Shown in pieces: positions 45,451 through 55,999 of a stretch of DNA of 64,000 bases. Under the pieces are notes generated by a model that ran no database searches, was not told the origin of the DNA, and saw only the letters and a list, made by a program, of their open reading frames with translations. Made by a program: the position numbers and the translations under genes. This stretch comes from Fomitopsis serialis (lineage: Eukaryota > Basidiomycota > Agaricomycetes > Polyporales > Fomitopsidaceae), in NCBI RefSeq assembly GCF_022376445.1, contig NW_025955136.1, positions 16,453 through 80,452 of the forward strand. Direction: 5' to 3'. The first letter of the stretch is position 1; every line of letters starts with the position of its first letter.

Positions 45451-48400
45451 CTACTCTGAGTAGTAGTCACCACCATCATCATCATCATAGTCACCATCCT
45501 CGTCATCATAGTCATCATAGTCTTCGGCAGAATATGCAGAAGCACCAGATGCAGACGAGGCCATAGGTGAGCTATGGTCATACGAGTCTGACTCATAATA
45601 GTCATCAGAGACTACTACTGAGTCGACCTTGTCATCACCTGGACCACCATCATGTTCCGAAGCCTGAGAGTGCTCGGACTCAACATCATCGTGGTCAGAT
45701 GGTATGTCAGGGGTGGAATCGTAAGACTCATCACCATCTGATTGACTCCAAGTCGAAGTCGGGACAAATCCACCACCCATGCCATAGAATACTGACCTAC
45801 CAGCAGTAACATCGACTGCTGGTTGGTAAGTAGCTACGAAGGGCACTGATTGATCCCAGAGCTGAGCATAGACCCATTCACGGAGTGGTCGTAGCAACCG
45901 AGGCTCGGACCACGATAGTTCGTAGTCTATCGGCCGCACTTCCACAGCCCGTTGGAAGTGATCGCGGGCTCTCTGAGCCGCTCGGGTGTACGACTCCGGT
46001 CGCGGAGACATGTCATTGAGGACATCTCCCCAGTCGAGGCCGCTGACCTTGAGTTCAGCCCATGCCTTCCAGTCCCCAGCTTGCTCGGCCTTCGCAGCCT
46101 GAGCCAGCTTGAGTTCGAACCGGTCGGTCACGAAACTGAAACACTCGGCTCGCAGGTGCTCAGCAGTCGGCCACCGAGTATCATCAATATACTCGGAGCG
46201 CGCGCCCGCTGTTGGAATGGTACCAATCATGTCGAAGATACCACGCGACATGCTCGGCTTCGAGAATGTCGTCGCAGGTACATGGGTCTGTACATCAAGC
46301 CTCGCGCTCGATGTCCAGACCACATGTGTCTCGTCTACTCGTTCCGACCCCAGTACATCGCGACTCGATGTACTGGTATTCGTCCGAGTCAAGCGGTCAC
46401 GATTTGCCGTGCCGCTCCCTTCCCCCCTTTGGACTGAACCTCCCCAGTAATCGGTGAAGGCGACAGTCTTGTCGCGTACACGCGAGGTTGAATCCTCGTG
46501 GATACGGCGATAGCCTGGTCGCGCGGAAGGTTGTTCATGTTCCGTCAGCGGACGTGAGCGTTCTGTCGACGTCGCCGGCCTTGCTGTCGAGTGCGACGAG
46601 GTCGGTATGCCCGTCGTGGACATATTGTTCCTCCTCGGACGCGATGTCTGGTCCGTGTGCGTACGGGAAGACGTGGCCACCATGTCTGACGGACGTGGTG
46701 ACTCAGTCTGTGCTGTACTTGTACTCGTACTCGCCCGCTTGCTAGCTGACGAGTATCGGGCGATGAGCGCCAGGCGTCTTGATTCCAGCTCGGCCATCGA
46801 GTACGATGAGGTCAGTACGTCCGGCGACTCGGGCCTACTGTGCCTCGTTGATTGCTCGACGACCCGCTTGGCGGTCTTGGTGGTCGAGGTCGTGCGCGCG
46901 TGCGAGGTCGGTTCCTCGTACGTGCGGCGGGTACCTGACGTGTAGGGACTCGACACAGATGCGTCGAGGTTGGACTTGCGTCCGCGCAGGTCTCCGCCAT
47001 CGCGTCGACTCGTACTCGATGTCGGACGAGCCGTGGATCGTGAAGAAGTCAGTACACCTGGCTCAGGTGTACTGCCCTTCTCGTCTTCGTCCTCGTCCGG
47101 ATTGACCTTGTCAGCCTTCTCGTTCGTCGAGAAGCTGACCGACTTGCTGGTTTGGGTGTCTGACGCTCTGCCCAGCTTCCTAGTCTTCGACGAAGCTGAC
47201 GGACGTGAGGACGACAGTACATCCGACAGAATGGGTGTACTGCGTTCCTTCACGCCGTCGTGCTCGCGCGGGGCGGTCTTGTCGCGAGCCTCGCGTGTTG
47301 TCGAGGCTAACGTGTGCAGTGGTGTCGACGAGCTCGCTGTGCTCGACGACGGCATCTTGACGGGGGATGTACCGCGCACGTCCGAGGTCGACTCTTTGTG
47401 CGCACGGATCGGAGCTTGATCACGTAGTGCGGGGGGCCTGTACCGCTCGTATGAGCTCAAGTGAGACCGCACATCTTGCGCGTGATTCACAGTACTCATT
47501 GATGACGATGCTGACGAAGTCAGTACATCCTTCAAGTGGGATGTACTGCCCTTCGCCAGGCTCTCGTCCATCATGACCGAGTGCTTGAGGCTGGACGACA
47601 CGGTCAGTGTCGAATCCGGAACCTTGCATCCCGTTGACGTAGAGGCGGTCGACGCTGGTGCAGCCTGCGATGTCGATGAGCTGGTCGACGAGCTTTTGAG
47701 CACGTTGATCGCGGCGTTGCCACCGGTGTTGGTCTCGCCGTATGCAGCGAGCAAAGGGCTCGCTTTACTCGGCGACGACGTCTTGATGGTGGACGAGTCG
47801 GTCGTGCTCAATCGCACGCTGACTGCATCGCTTGACGGTGCCTTGACCGGGCTGGTCTTGCGCCTTGTCGGATTGGGTGTGGTTGGCGAGCTTCTGAGCA
47901 CGTCGACTACGGCCTGATCGCGAGTGCTCATCGCGCCGGACACGTTGAGCAACGAGCTCGACGTATGCGACGGCGATGTATTGAGGATAGGCGTCGACGA
48001 GCTTGCCTCTTTCGTTGTCGATGCGGTGGCAGACGTCGATGCGGATGAGCCGATCGACGTACGTCTGAGCACGTCGATGGCGGTATCATTGCAAGCGTTG
48101 GGCTCGCCGTGTACAGTGAGCGAGGGGCTCGCCGTACAAGACGAGTATGTCTTGACGATCCAGTTGGACGCGTCGCGGGGCATGGTCTCCGAGCTGGAGG
48201 TCGTGTTGGATCGTATGCCGATCGCGTCGCTGGGCATGACGTTGGCGATGGACGTGTCGGATATGCTCTTGAGTGCGTCCGACAGGTCGCTATTGCTGCG
48301 TGAGGTACCCACGACGAGCAACGGGCTCGTCGTGTAGCACTTCGGCTGCGGGATAGGGAGAGCCGGCTGCGAAGGAGGTGCCAGCAGCGAACTGGTTACC

Positions 48401-49278
48401 CCCGACCAGTGTCCGGCTTTGGTGGTGGAAGCAGACGCGCTGGTCGTGCTTGATTGCACACCGGTCGCATCGCAGGGCCTGGTCTCCGATATGGAGGTTG
48501 GCGTACCGCGCACGCACAAGGTCGGGTCCTCGTACGTGCGGCGGGTACCCGACGCATAGCGACTCAATGCGGACGCGTCGGGGTCGGGCCTGCGTGGACG
48601 TGTGTCTTCACCATCGGCACGGCCTGCAGTGGACACCAAGTCCTTGCTGGTCCGTGCACCAGGTGGAATGTCCGACTGCAGTACCATCGACAGAGCTTTC
48701 GAGCGTGACGAAGCCAGTACATCCATTGATCCGGATGTACTGCACTTCTTCGCGTCTTCATGCTCGTCCTGATTGACGGTGCCGAACGTGCACGTTGTCG
48801 ACTCGCATGCGGGCATTGATGTCGACGAGCTGGTCGACAAGCTTCTGAGCGCGTCGATCGCGTCGTCGTTGTCGTGGGTGCGAGCCTTGTGGTGTACGTG
48901 GAGCGAGGAGGCTGCTGACGAAGTCAGTACATCCTTCAGGTTGGATGTACTGTCCGTCGTCGAGCACTTGTCCCGGTCAGTCTCGTCGAGTACGTTGGCT
49001 GACAAGCTCTGTGTGCTCGACAAACCTGTCTTGATGATGGAGATGGACGCGCCGAGCGTGCTTGATTGCACTCCGGCTGCGTCGCCGGGCGTAGCAGTGA
49101 CGATGGTCTTGCACCTTGACGGAGGAGACGTCGTCGACGTGCTTTGAGGTACGTCGACGGCAACCTGGTCAAAGTTGCGAGTGTTCGTCTTGGCGGTGGA
49201 GACGGATGCGTCGGACATGCATGATCGCATGCCGACGGTCTCGCTCAGTGTAGCTTGAACCGAGCTTGACTTGCACAT
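45451..49278 (-). CDS. Giant serine/threonine-rich repeat protein, 1275 codons
   Basis: One uninterrupted frame, remarkable here where other genes have introns every few hundred bases. Residues 1-900 are low complexity S/T/A with loosely repeated modules: DVLTSS and variants, SGTRRTYEDPT/SGTRRTYEEPT, AIDVLR and SSTxxASxSTTK. A more ordinary segment follows (about 1010-1150) with RGIFDMIGTIPTAG, WAELKVSGLDWGDVL and REWVYAQLWDQSVPF. The end is very acidic (DDYDDEDGDYDDDDGGDYY). No signal peptide or membrane span is seen. Not recognised. It lies between the LTR-like block and the TET/JBP gene, so it may be element cargo, but that is inference. Confidence 0.6.
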   Translation of the reverse strand: MCKSSSVQATLSETVGMRSCMSDASVSTAKTNTRNFDQVAVDVPQSTSTTSPPSRCKTIVTATPGDAAGVQSSTLGASISIIKTGLSSTQSLSANVLDETDRDKCSTTDSTSNLKDVLTSSAASSLHVHHKARTHDNDDAIDALRSLSTSSSTSMPACESTTCTFGTVNQDEHEDAKKCSTSGSMDVLASSRSKALSMVLQSDIPPGARTSKDLVSTAGRADGEDTRPRRPDPDASALSRYASGTRRTYEDPTLCVRGTPTSISETRPCDATGVQSSTTSASASTTKAGHWSGVTSSLLAPPSQPALPIPQPKCYTTSPLLVVGTSRSNSDLSDALKSISDTSIANVMPSDAIGIRSNTTSSSETMPRDASNWIVKTYSSCTASPSLTVHGEPNACNDTAIDVLRRTSIGSSASTSATASTTKEASSSTPILNTSPSHTSSSLLNVSGAMSTRDQAVVDVLRSSPTTPNPTRRKTSPVKAPSSDAVSVRLSTTDSSTIKTSSPSKASPLLAAYGETNTGGNAAINVLKSSSTSSSTSQAAPASTASTSTGCKVPDSTLTVSSSLKHSVMMDESLAKGSTSHLKDVLTSSASSSMSTVNHAQDVRSHLSSYERYRPPALRDQAPIRAHKESTSDVRGTSPVKMPSSSTASSSTPLHTLASTTREARDKTAPREHDGVKERSTPILSDVLSSSRPSASSKTRKLGRASDTQTSKSVSFSTNEKADKVNPDEDEDEKGSTPEPGVLTSSRSTARPTSSTSRRDGGDLRGRKSNLDASVSSPYTSGTRRTYEEPTSHARTTSTTKTAKRVVEQSTRHSRPESPDVLTSSYSMAELESRRLALIARYSSASKRASTSTSTAQTESPRPSDMVATSSRTHTDQTSRPRRNNMSTTGIPTSSHSTARPATSTERSRPLTEHEQPSARPGYRRIHEDSTSRVRDKTVAFTDYWGGSVQRGEGSGTANRDRLTRTNTSTSSRDVLGSERVDETHVVWTSSARLDVQTHVPATTFSKPSMSRGIFDMIGTIPTAGARSEYIDDTRWPTAEHLRAECFSFVTDRFELKLAQAAKAEQAGDWKAWAELKVSGLDWGDVLNDMSPRPESYTRAAQRARDHFQRAVEVRPIDYELSWSEPRLLRPLREWVYAQLWDQSVPFVATYQPAVDVTAGRSVFYGMGGGFVPTSTWSQSDGDESYDSTPDIPSDHDDVESEHSQASEHDGGPGDDKVDSVVVSDDYYESDSYDHSSPMASSASGASAYSAEDYDDYDDEDGDYDDDDGGDYYSE

Positions 49279-50386
49279 AATGGGGTCAAACTATCGGTTT
49301 GTTACCCGGCCACCCGACATGATATTCACTTATTGTTGCCCGGCCACCCGACGTCGGCCGACGGTTCAACTCAGCCGTCATTACCCGCGTCGGCCGATGC
49401 ATGGAACTTCCGGCTACCCTCGGATGGGCCGACGAGTTGGATGGGGGGTGTTTCCAACCAGGGCTCACAGGGTGTGTGCGGATTGACATTCTGTATTGTC
49501 ATCACCCACGGGTCGGCCGATGGTATGATTCGTCGGCGTTCACGGAGCGGCCGACGGTCAAATCTCACCATATACACCCGGTCGGCCGAGGGTCTGACGG
49601 ATGGGTCTGTACCGAGTCGGCCGGTGGTTGGACAAGATGCTGCTCCCACAGCGGCCGGTCATAAGACAAGCCGTGACAGTCCGGTCGGCCGACCACCCGG
49701 GGATCCGCATACTGGAATTCTTTGTGATTCATCCAATTTGTCTTGGCCTCACTGTTGCCCGGTTGGCCGACATCGCACCCGTATCAATGCTCCTATTGTT
49801 GCTGGACAGCTGGCGACATGTTCTATATGATACATCATGTTCTATATGATACATGGACTTCAATCTGTGCGGCCGACATTTGACTACTGCCAACAATCGG
49901 TGCGTGACGGCCGGCGTCCGATCACATCGTTGTAACCCTGCCGGCCAACATATTGTCAACCGGCTAATACCTGAGTGTCGTGCGGTCGCGAACTCGGCCG
50001 GGCTTCAGCCGAACGTATTTACTTCCACTAAACATTTGCCAGCCCGCTCCCTCTCTGTTCCTTTCCTTAGTGTTGGCTGGTTTGTCAGTTTAGCCATCCC
50101 AAACACCACCAGTGTGCATCCTCAGCATTTCGGATGGAGCCCGGTTGTGCCCGAATGCTGACGTTCCAATTACTATTGAATCGTGATAAGGTACCGCCGG
50201 AAAGTTCGGCCCGGGCTCCCATCATGCCCTGATCACAAGGAGACCTGCCCGATCTCCCGGGCATATAACACCATTAATAGACACTTACCAGCCACAGCTT
50301 TTGCGTGTGACTGTTGTACAAACTATACAGACCCTGTGAAAATCCCATCAAACCTTCCCGCATGATCAACACAATCTCCTCCCGCC
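49279..50386. promoter_or_regulatory. Divergent spacer dense in CGGCCGA motifs
   Basis: About a dozen copies of CGGCCGA or close variants (for example GTCGGCCGACGG near 49353, GGTCGGCCGACC near 49681) occur in 700 bases. They lie between the starts of the S/T-rich ORF (-) and the TET/JBP gene (+). The core TCGGCCGA is self-complementary. A perfect 19-bp tandem duplication starting CATGTTCTATATGATACAT occupies 49817-49854. A CATATAA at 50262-50268 is a fair TATA box for the TET/JBP gene, 120 nt before its ATG. Confidence 0.6.
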
Positions 50387-51633
50387 ATGTCCGCCGACAG
50401 TCTCGACATTCGCGCGGCCAATTATATGATTGCACTGTATGAGTATAGACTAGCTTACTTGGCTGGCACCGCTGGGCAGAATCTGTCGCCCGCGCCGGAC
50501 GCCGACTTTAGTGTGGAAATGATCGGCCAGGCACACCAAATGGTCGAAATTATTAAGGAAGCCTTTCTTCGTCGAAGTGAGTATGGTGTATGTGTTGGCG
50601 ACACACCTAAGCTCACTGCAAAGCCAAGTTTTTGTGAATTGGAATGCAGAGGATTATGCGGAGGCTATCCCGGCGGAAATCTCTGACCGGACAATGCCGC
50701 GCCTTCATCGCGCCATGAAGGAATTCCCGCCCCTCGAACTCGGCGACGGTATTTTTACACAGCCCGCCACCGTCGTCGATGCACTGGGGCATGTTCTGCT
50801 TTGGTACCTGCCTGGTATCATAACGGCCGAGCAGCAGGCGAGCGTTATACCTTCCCTGCTTATGGTGATGCTAATAAACACACCGTGCAGCTTAAGATAT
50901 GGGAAAATACGTTTCTACTCAATCCAATGCTCGCAAAGTCTCGTGGGCAGGCTTCGACAACATGGCGGAATCACCCGGACAACTTCGCGGCAACCGGACA
51001 ATGGCAAAGCCTGGATCCCGGGTGCATATCTTTCTCCCCGGGTTGGTACCAGCAAGGTCACCAGGTATGCAGCAGTGCGCACCAGCAGTGCCGGACTGAT
51101 GTTGTCTCCCCCAGGGCACTACATATCCGCCACAGGTGTCCTCAACTTTATCGGAGGAACAATCTCCCGGCCGGGATTGGTTCCGGGCAATGACAGAGCA
51201 GCACGCCCTCATTGCGGGCATGCTCCGGATAATTCATCCGGAGTTGCATGCTATGGGCTATGCGGCGCTCGCCTCAACTCGGATTTGTCCCGACATTGCG
51301 GACGTGCTCCCCTTGTGGGGTACTCCATTCAATGCCATGTCCGTTATCACCAACCGCCGATCGCCCCTCCACCTTGACCGAATGTCGGCAAAGGATTGGT
51401 ACGATCTCCTCATCACGATTGGTGGGGACAACGACACGGTATTAGAGCTCCCGACCCTCGGCCTCACCTTACAGTACGCCGGCGGGTGCGCGGCTTTGTT
51501 CTCCGGGGCCCTAATCCCTCACTCCGTATCACATTCCAATAGGGAGAGGCTTTGCGTTGTATACTACCTTAGACCCCAAGTACACAAATGGGCGAAGGTG
51601 AAGAAGACCAGTTGGCTGACAGTCGACTTTTAG
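50387..51633 (+). CDS. TET/JBP-family 2OG-Fe(II) dioxygenase
   Basis: Dioxygenase of the family that oxidises 5-methylcytosine (TET) or thymine (JBP). Basidiomycete members are mostly carried by KDZ transposons. Three exons (introns 50577-50649 and 51065-51114) give 374 residues once a missing G at 50837-50838 is allowed. The upstream part has DALGHVLLWYLPGIIT and, after it, GCISFSPGWYQQGH. The catalytic core reads VITNRRSPLHLDRMSAKDWY, with iron ligands His288 and Asp290. LPTLGLTLQYAGG then SGALIPHSVS gives the distal His338, and NRERLCVVYYLR the 2OG-binding Arg347. All expected catalytic residues are present. There is no extra DNA-binding domain. It converges on the KDZ transposase across repeat array A. 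Substrate preference cannot be read from sequence. Confidence 0.88.
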
Positions 51634-51732
51634 CTAGGTATTAGATATGTTCGTTTGTAGCATGACCGAATACATGATGAACCTGTGTGCCTCGTCCGCG
51701 TTATTGAACCATGACAGTGTAGGAAGAGGACA

Positions 51733-51880
51733 CGTCCGCGATCGGGCGTCCGACCTCGGGTGTCCGACATCGGGCGTCCGACATCGGGCGTCCGACATCG
51801 GGCGTCCGACATCGGGCGTCCGCGGTCGGGCGTCCGCGGTCGGGCGTCCGCGGTCGGGCGGCCGCGGTCGGACGCCCGAA
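51733..51880 (+). repeat. Array A: 14-bp CGTCCGACATCGGG repeat
   Basis: Ten and a half units of 14 bp. The variable part changes from CGA through ACC and ACA to CGG along the array, and the last unit flips into the complement (CGGACGCCCG). It fills the gap between the 3' ends of the convergent TET/JBP and transposase genes. Confidence 0.9.
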
Positions 51881-51928
51881 GTGTTGGGAAATTCGGACAG
51901 CGGTAAATATACAAGGAGGCCGTTTGTA

Positions 51929-54900
51929 TTACCGTCCAAGGTACATGATACCATATGCAGTCTCAGCATCATTCTGGAGCATTTTGAACATATGTCGCCG
52001 CTGACGGCACACCTCCGCATACCCAGGATACCTTCCGCTCTTCCGGTGGGCGGCATGGTCTGCCCACCGTTTCATCTCGTACTCAAAGTATCTCCGGACA
52101 GAATCCAGCTCTCGGCGGAGGATATTGTCCTCTTCTTCGGCTCGCTCGAACTGTGACCGTGCTCGGAACCAATGCACACGGTGTACTGTAAAAAATCATG
52201 ACTCTGTAGATGTACTGTGACCGGCAACCTGCTTACATTCCGTCATTGTCTCATTTGCGTTCATATCGCCTTGAACATCCGTCGTCCATATCCAGGGTAG
52301 CCGGGTATGTCGCTGCCCCCTCTGGTTCGGTTCTACAATTGCTGTGCTGACCTTCAAATCGTCAGGCACCAATTTTTGGTACTTTCGAAGTGTTGACGTT
52401 GTTGCTCCGAGCACTGTCATCGCATGCCGCACCTTCCTGTACATACGGGCCTGGTGTTCCACTCCTTTCTGAACGGCATGCACATCCGCCCACGCCCGTG
52501 TCTTCCGCGACTGAGACTTGGCATCGCGCACCTTCGCTCGCATTACAAACGACTTTTGGCTGAGCAATATCCGCAATTGGTGCAAGATGTCGTTCGCTTG
52601 CCCGATTCGTAGCTCCAGTTCCGCTTTTGCATATGGCTGCACGTCCGTAGTCTTGATCGTGTCGACAGAGTAGGACGATGGAAGTGACAACGGCCGCCAC
52701 TCCGCTGCCCTCCCATCTCGCTTTCTTGATTTCGGAGTAGAAGCCGGGACATTGCCTGTTACGTTGGGTCCGGCGGCTGCTTGGCCGTTGTTCTGCATGT
52801 CTTCCCAGTCGGATAGGTCACCGTTGTCATCGATAACCTCGGTATGCTGCCGACCGTCGTCCCATTCGTTCGTACCCACAATCTCCTCCCCCTTCCTTAG
52901 GAAGCGCTCGATCCGGAGTTCGAGCCGTTTTCTCTGTTTTGCGATGTTCAAACGCTGCTCTGCCGTTGTCTTTGTCCCATAGGCCCTTACTACCCGCTGC
53001 AGCGCGATTCTGTCGGAGTGTGAGCGTTGAATGTCGGGCGGCGGGATTGTAATTACGCACTGTGCATCCTCAATCCTCATTCCCTCAACCATCCACTCCG
53101 CTGCTCCGACGATGGTGTTGTTATCGCCTTCTTTTTCGGTCAGACCGATTTGTATTTCCGCCCTTGACGGAGCTACTCTACATGTCAGCGATCAGTGGTG
53201 TAATATCCGCCACCCGCCACCCACCATGCTGGCCCTGAACCTCAAATGCGTCCATCACTGATACATCCTTCACACGCTTTTTGTGGGCTTCCGCGACCGC
53301 TGACATCCATTGAGCCAGGATGTCGGCTTCGATCCCGGCTTCCTGGTCCTCCAGCGCCTCTCGGAAGCTCTCAAGGAGTACCCGGTTTGCGGCAATGCGC
53401 TTCTTCAATGCTGGGACTGGAAGGGGGTGAGAACCTGCAACACCGGACAGTTGATTTGCTTCCCGCACCTAATGAGACCATTTTCCGCCAATTCCAGTCG
53501 TTCATATGACGGTCAAGAGTTTCTTGCCGATGCGACGTCGCCATCGTCCGAGTACTTCCGAACACCTTACCCAATGGAGACCACATCGTTTGACGATCTC
53601 CCCATCCACTTGTCCGGCGCCGCGCATGAACGTCGGGGCGTACTCGAGGAGGCACTTCAACTGGTGGCCATGTACATGGAACAAGCCGATGCCGAGGTAA
53701 AGGGTAAGGCCCCGCGGCATCCGGAGCCGCGGACCGTCCTTGAAGCGTTTTGGAAGGTGCACCCCATACTGACACATCACGTCGTACAGCACGATGGCGT
53801 TCCGAATGCCGTCCGATCGGTAACTCATAGCTTCCGACAGCGTGTAATCCATGTTCTTCTGCCGCTCACCGGCCTGGAAGTTGACAACCGCATGTGGAAA
53901 GAAACATCCGTGCCGTGAGCAAGCCGTGGCCCCAATTCCCGTAGACTGTAATTTGTGGCGGTGAGCATTGGCCCGAGCGATAGCTTGGTGGTCATTGCAT
54001 GTCGGTTTCTTGTACTGAATCAGCACAACCCTCAACACAACTTTCACCACACGCACCATTTTTATATCAGTGGATGACTTCAAATGAGGTGCTAATTCTT
54101 CATCCGTCACCATGAACGCCTTCCCGGGCATAAGCGGAACATCGTTTCCCGGCTTCCGCATCTTCATATGCTCGGCGGAGAAGTTACCGTCCATGACATA
54201 GCCTCGAGCGTAAATGTACCTGTCCGTACGTTCAATTGCTGCTCGCGGCTTACGGCCCGGTCACTCACGCATTCGGGTCACTGTCCCAGTCATCTGGAAT
54301 GTTCACTCCGGGCTGTGGGCAGGCAGCACAAAATAGTGCAAGGTCGCCCGTGCCCGGTTCGCCCCGCCATGTCGGCCCGAATCCGAACTGCATCATAGCC
54401 CGGAGAAGCGTCCATTGTCTTGTTGCACGAATGAATTCCGCATAGCGATCCTGCAGTGTGCTAATGAACAAGGCGAACCGTCCGCAAGGGTGACATGACT
54501 TACCGGCACACGATGCGGGAATGCCGGATTGGTCTTCCGGCGAAGTCGGCGATAATAGTTCATCGCGGACGTCTTGCATTCGAGATTGTCGAGGAGGAAG
54601 TCATCCAGAACGTCGAAGGTAAAACACGTTTTGACATTCAGCTGGCTTGCCGGGTAAAGCCCGGCCTGGAGGAGCTGACCGCGAATTGACTCCGCCTGAG
54701 GGCAACGGCAGCATTCGACGCGGAGGAAGTGCACGGCGGACGTATCGACAATTGTCATATGCATTTCCGGAGCCCGCTCAACCCCGGCCGCATCACGCAG
54801 GGGATCACCGAGGGTTTCCTCATCCTCTTCACCACTGTCGGATTCATTGCAAGAATCGTCATCCGACCAGTCACTCTCATTGTCGGGCTCGTCAACACAC

Positions 54901-55640
54901 GGACATGGAGCGCCTTCGTGACCGAGGTGAATGCGAAGGCCTAGGGTTCGAAGCCAGGAAGGGGCCCAGAAACCCGCATTGGTCCATTGCTCCAGGCGAT
55001 GGAAAGGCAGGCGGGCGTGCTCCCGCAGGCAGCATGAATCGCAGAGCACCGGCCGGCCGAAGCAAGAGAGGCACTTCCACTCTGCGGACCCAGCCGAGCA
55101 TTTGTCGCATGTCGCTTGGCCGGTATCGTCGGGTGTCGGTGGGGCATGGGCAGTGTACATGTGCCGCAGATACTCATCCCGGTACTCAAGCCAAGCTGTC
55201 ATCATGTCCGGTTGGGTCTACCCAATTGTTAGCCGCCTTGCCGATATGCGGATGTGCATTAATCCCACCTTTGGGGCCCGGGCACGGCGCTGTGGTTGGT
55301 GGGGGCCCGACGGAAGAGGCGGTGGAGTGGAAGGCCCGACAGGGTGATCGGGCGGGTCGACGGTTGACTGCGGTGTCCACAGGCCCTTCGACCGACGTGT
55401 TGTCGGTGCCGACGGTTTAGAGCCCTTCGATTGACTTGCAGTCGGTCCCGACGCTTTAGAGCCCTTCGATTGACCTGCGGTCGGTGCCGACGGTGTCGCT
55501 GAGGACTTTGGTGTGGATGGGCCTTCGTCCGGTAAGACTACAAGTCGTGTCCTGAGTCCTCTTGAGGTCTGTTTCCGTTGTATCTCGACTTCTTGAACTT
55601 TGGGGGAGCTGCATCGTCGCTTTACCCTGGGCTTCGCCAT
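51929..55640 (-). CDS. KDZ transposase with CxC2 cysteine cluster
   Basis: Kyakuja-Dileera-Zisupton DNA transposase. ATG at 55640 (MAKPRVKRRCSSPKVQE), then a 13-residue repeat region (QSKGSKASGPTAS). A 51-nt intron (GTGGGA...TAG) joins TQPDMMTAWLEYRDEYLRHM. The CxC2 cluster is CDKCSAGSAEWKCLSCFG, CDSCCLREH and FHRLEQW. Then LLRAMMQFGFGPTWRG, CAACPQPGVNIPDDW, the KDZ core VMDGNFSAEHMKMRKPGND, STGIGATACSRHGCFFPH, VLYDVMCQYGVHLPKR, FHVHGHQLKCLLEYAPTFMR and GQVDGEIV. Asp in MDGNF and YDVMCQY and Glu in VDGE are the likely catalytic set. One base is lost near 53586 before MWSPLGKVFGSTRTMATSHR. The helical C-terminal part ends HMFKMLQNDAETAYGIMYLG. A long internal acidic and helical region (52200-53100) is usual for the family. 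Confidence 0.9.
55381..55488 (-). repeat. 39-bp tandem repeat in the transposase N-terminus
   Basis: Two full and one partial 39-bp units sharing TTTAGAGCCCTTCGATTGAC encode 13-residue QSKGSK repeats. The period is a multiple of three, so length changes keep the frame. Confidence 0.75.
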
Positions 55641-55999
55641 CGTGCAGCAGGTGGGTAGTGGACAAGGTCGCTCGACAGACTTGGGGAATGACTGTGCCGG
55701 AAACGTGTTCACCTTGAGGATACCGCACCCTCGGCTAGCTCCCTCCGAGTTGCTCGGACATGGCCGCCGGGCTGGCGAGTTATGTTGTGATTGGTGTCTG
55801 TGGAAAGCTGCATTCAAATATGCTGCTGTGGCGTAGTGTGTCTAATATCGGAAACTCGACATGGCCCAATATTCACAGATATTGTCGCATCATAGCCGAC
55901 GAGAAGTTACGGGCGCCTAGTTCCATGAGGCAAACGCATGGGAGGTGCAGCGTCCAGCTGGGACTGTGTGCGCTGTCACCATAGCTCTCTCCACCCACC
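55641..55999. promoter_or_regulatory. Shared divergent promoter region
   Basis: The transposase (-) and the accessory gene (+) start 359 bases apart and head to head, so control elements are probably shared. I see no strong TATA; CCACCCACC precedes the accessory ATG. Confidence 0.5.

Noticed and set aside
51733..51880. CRISPR-like array
   Set aside because: The repeats are contiguous 14-mers without unique spacers, and the genome is eukaryotic.
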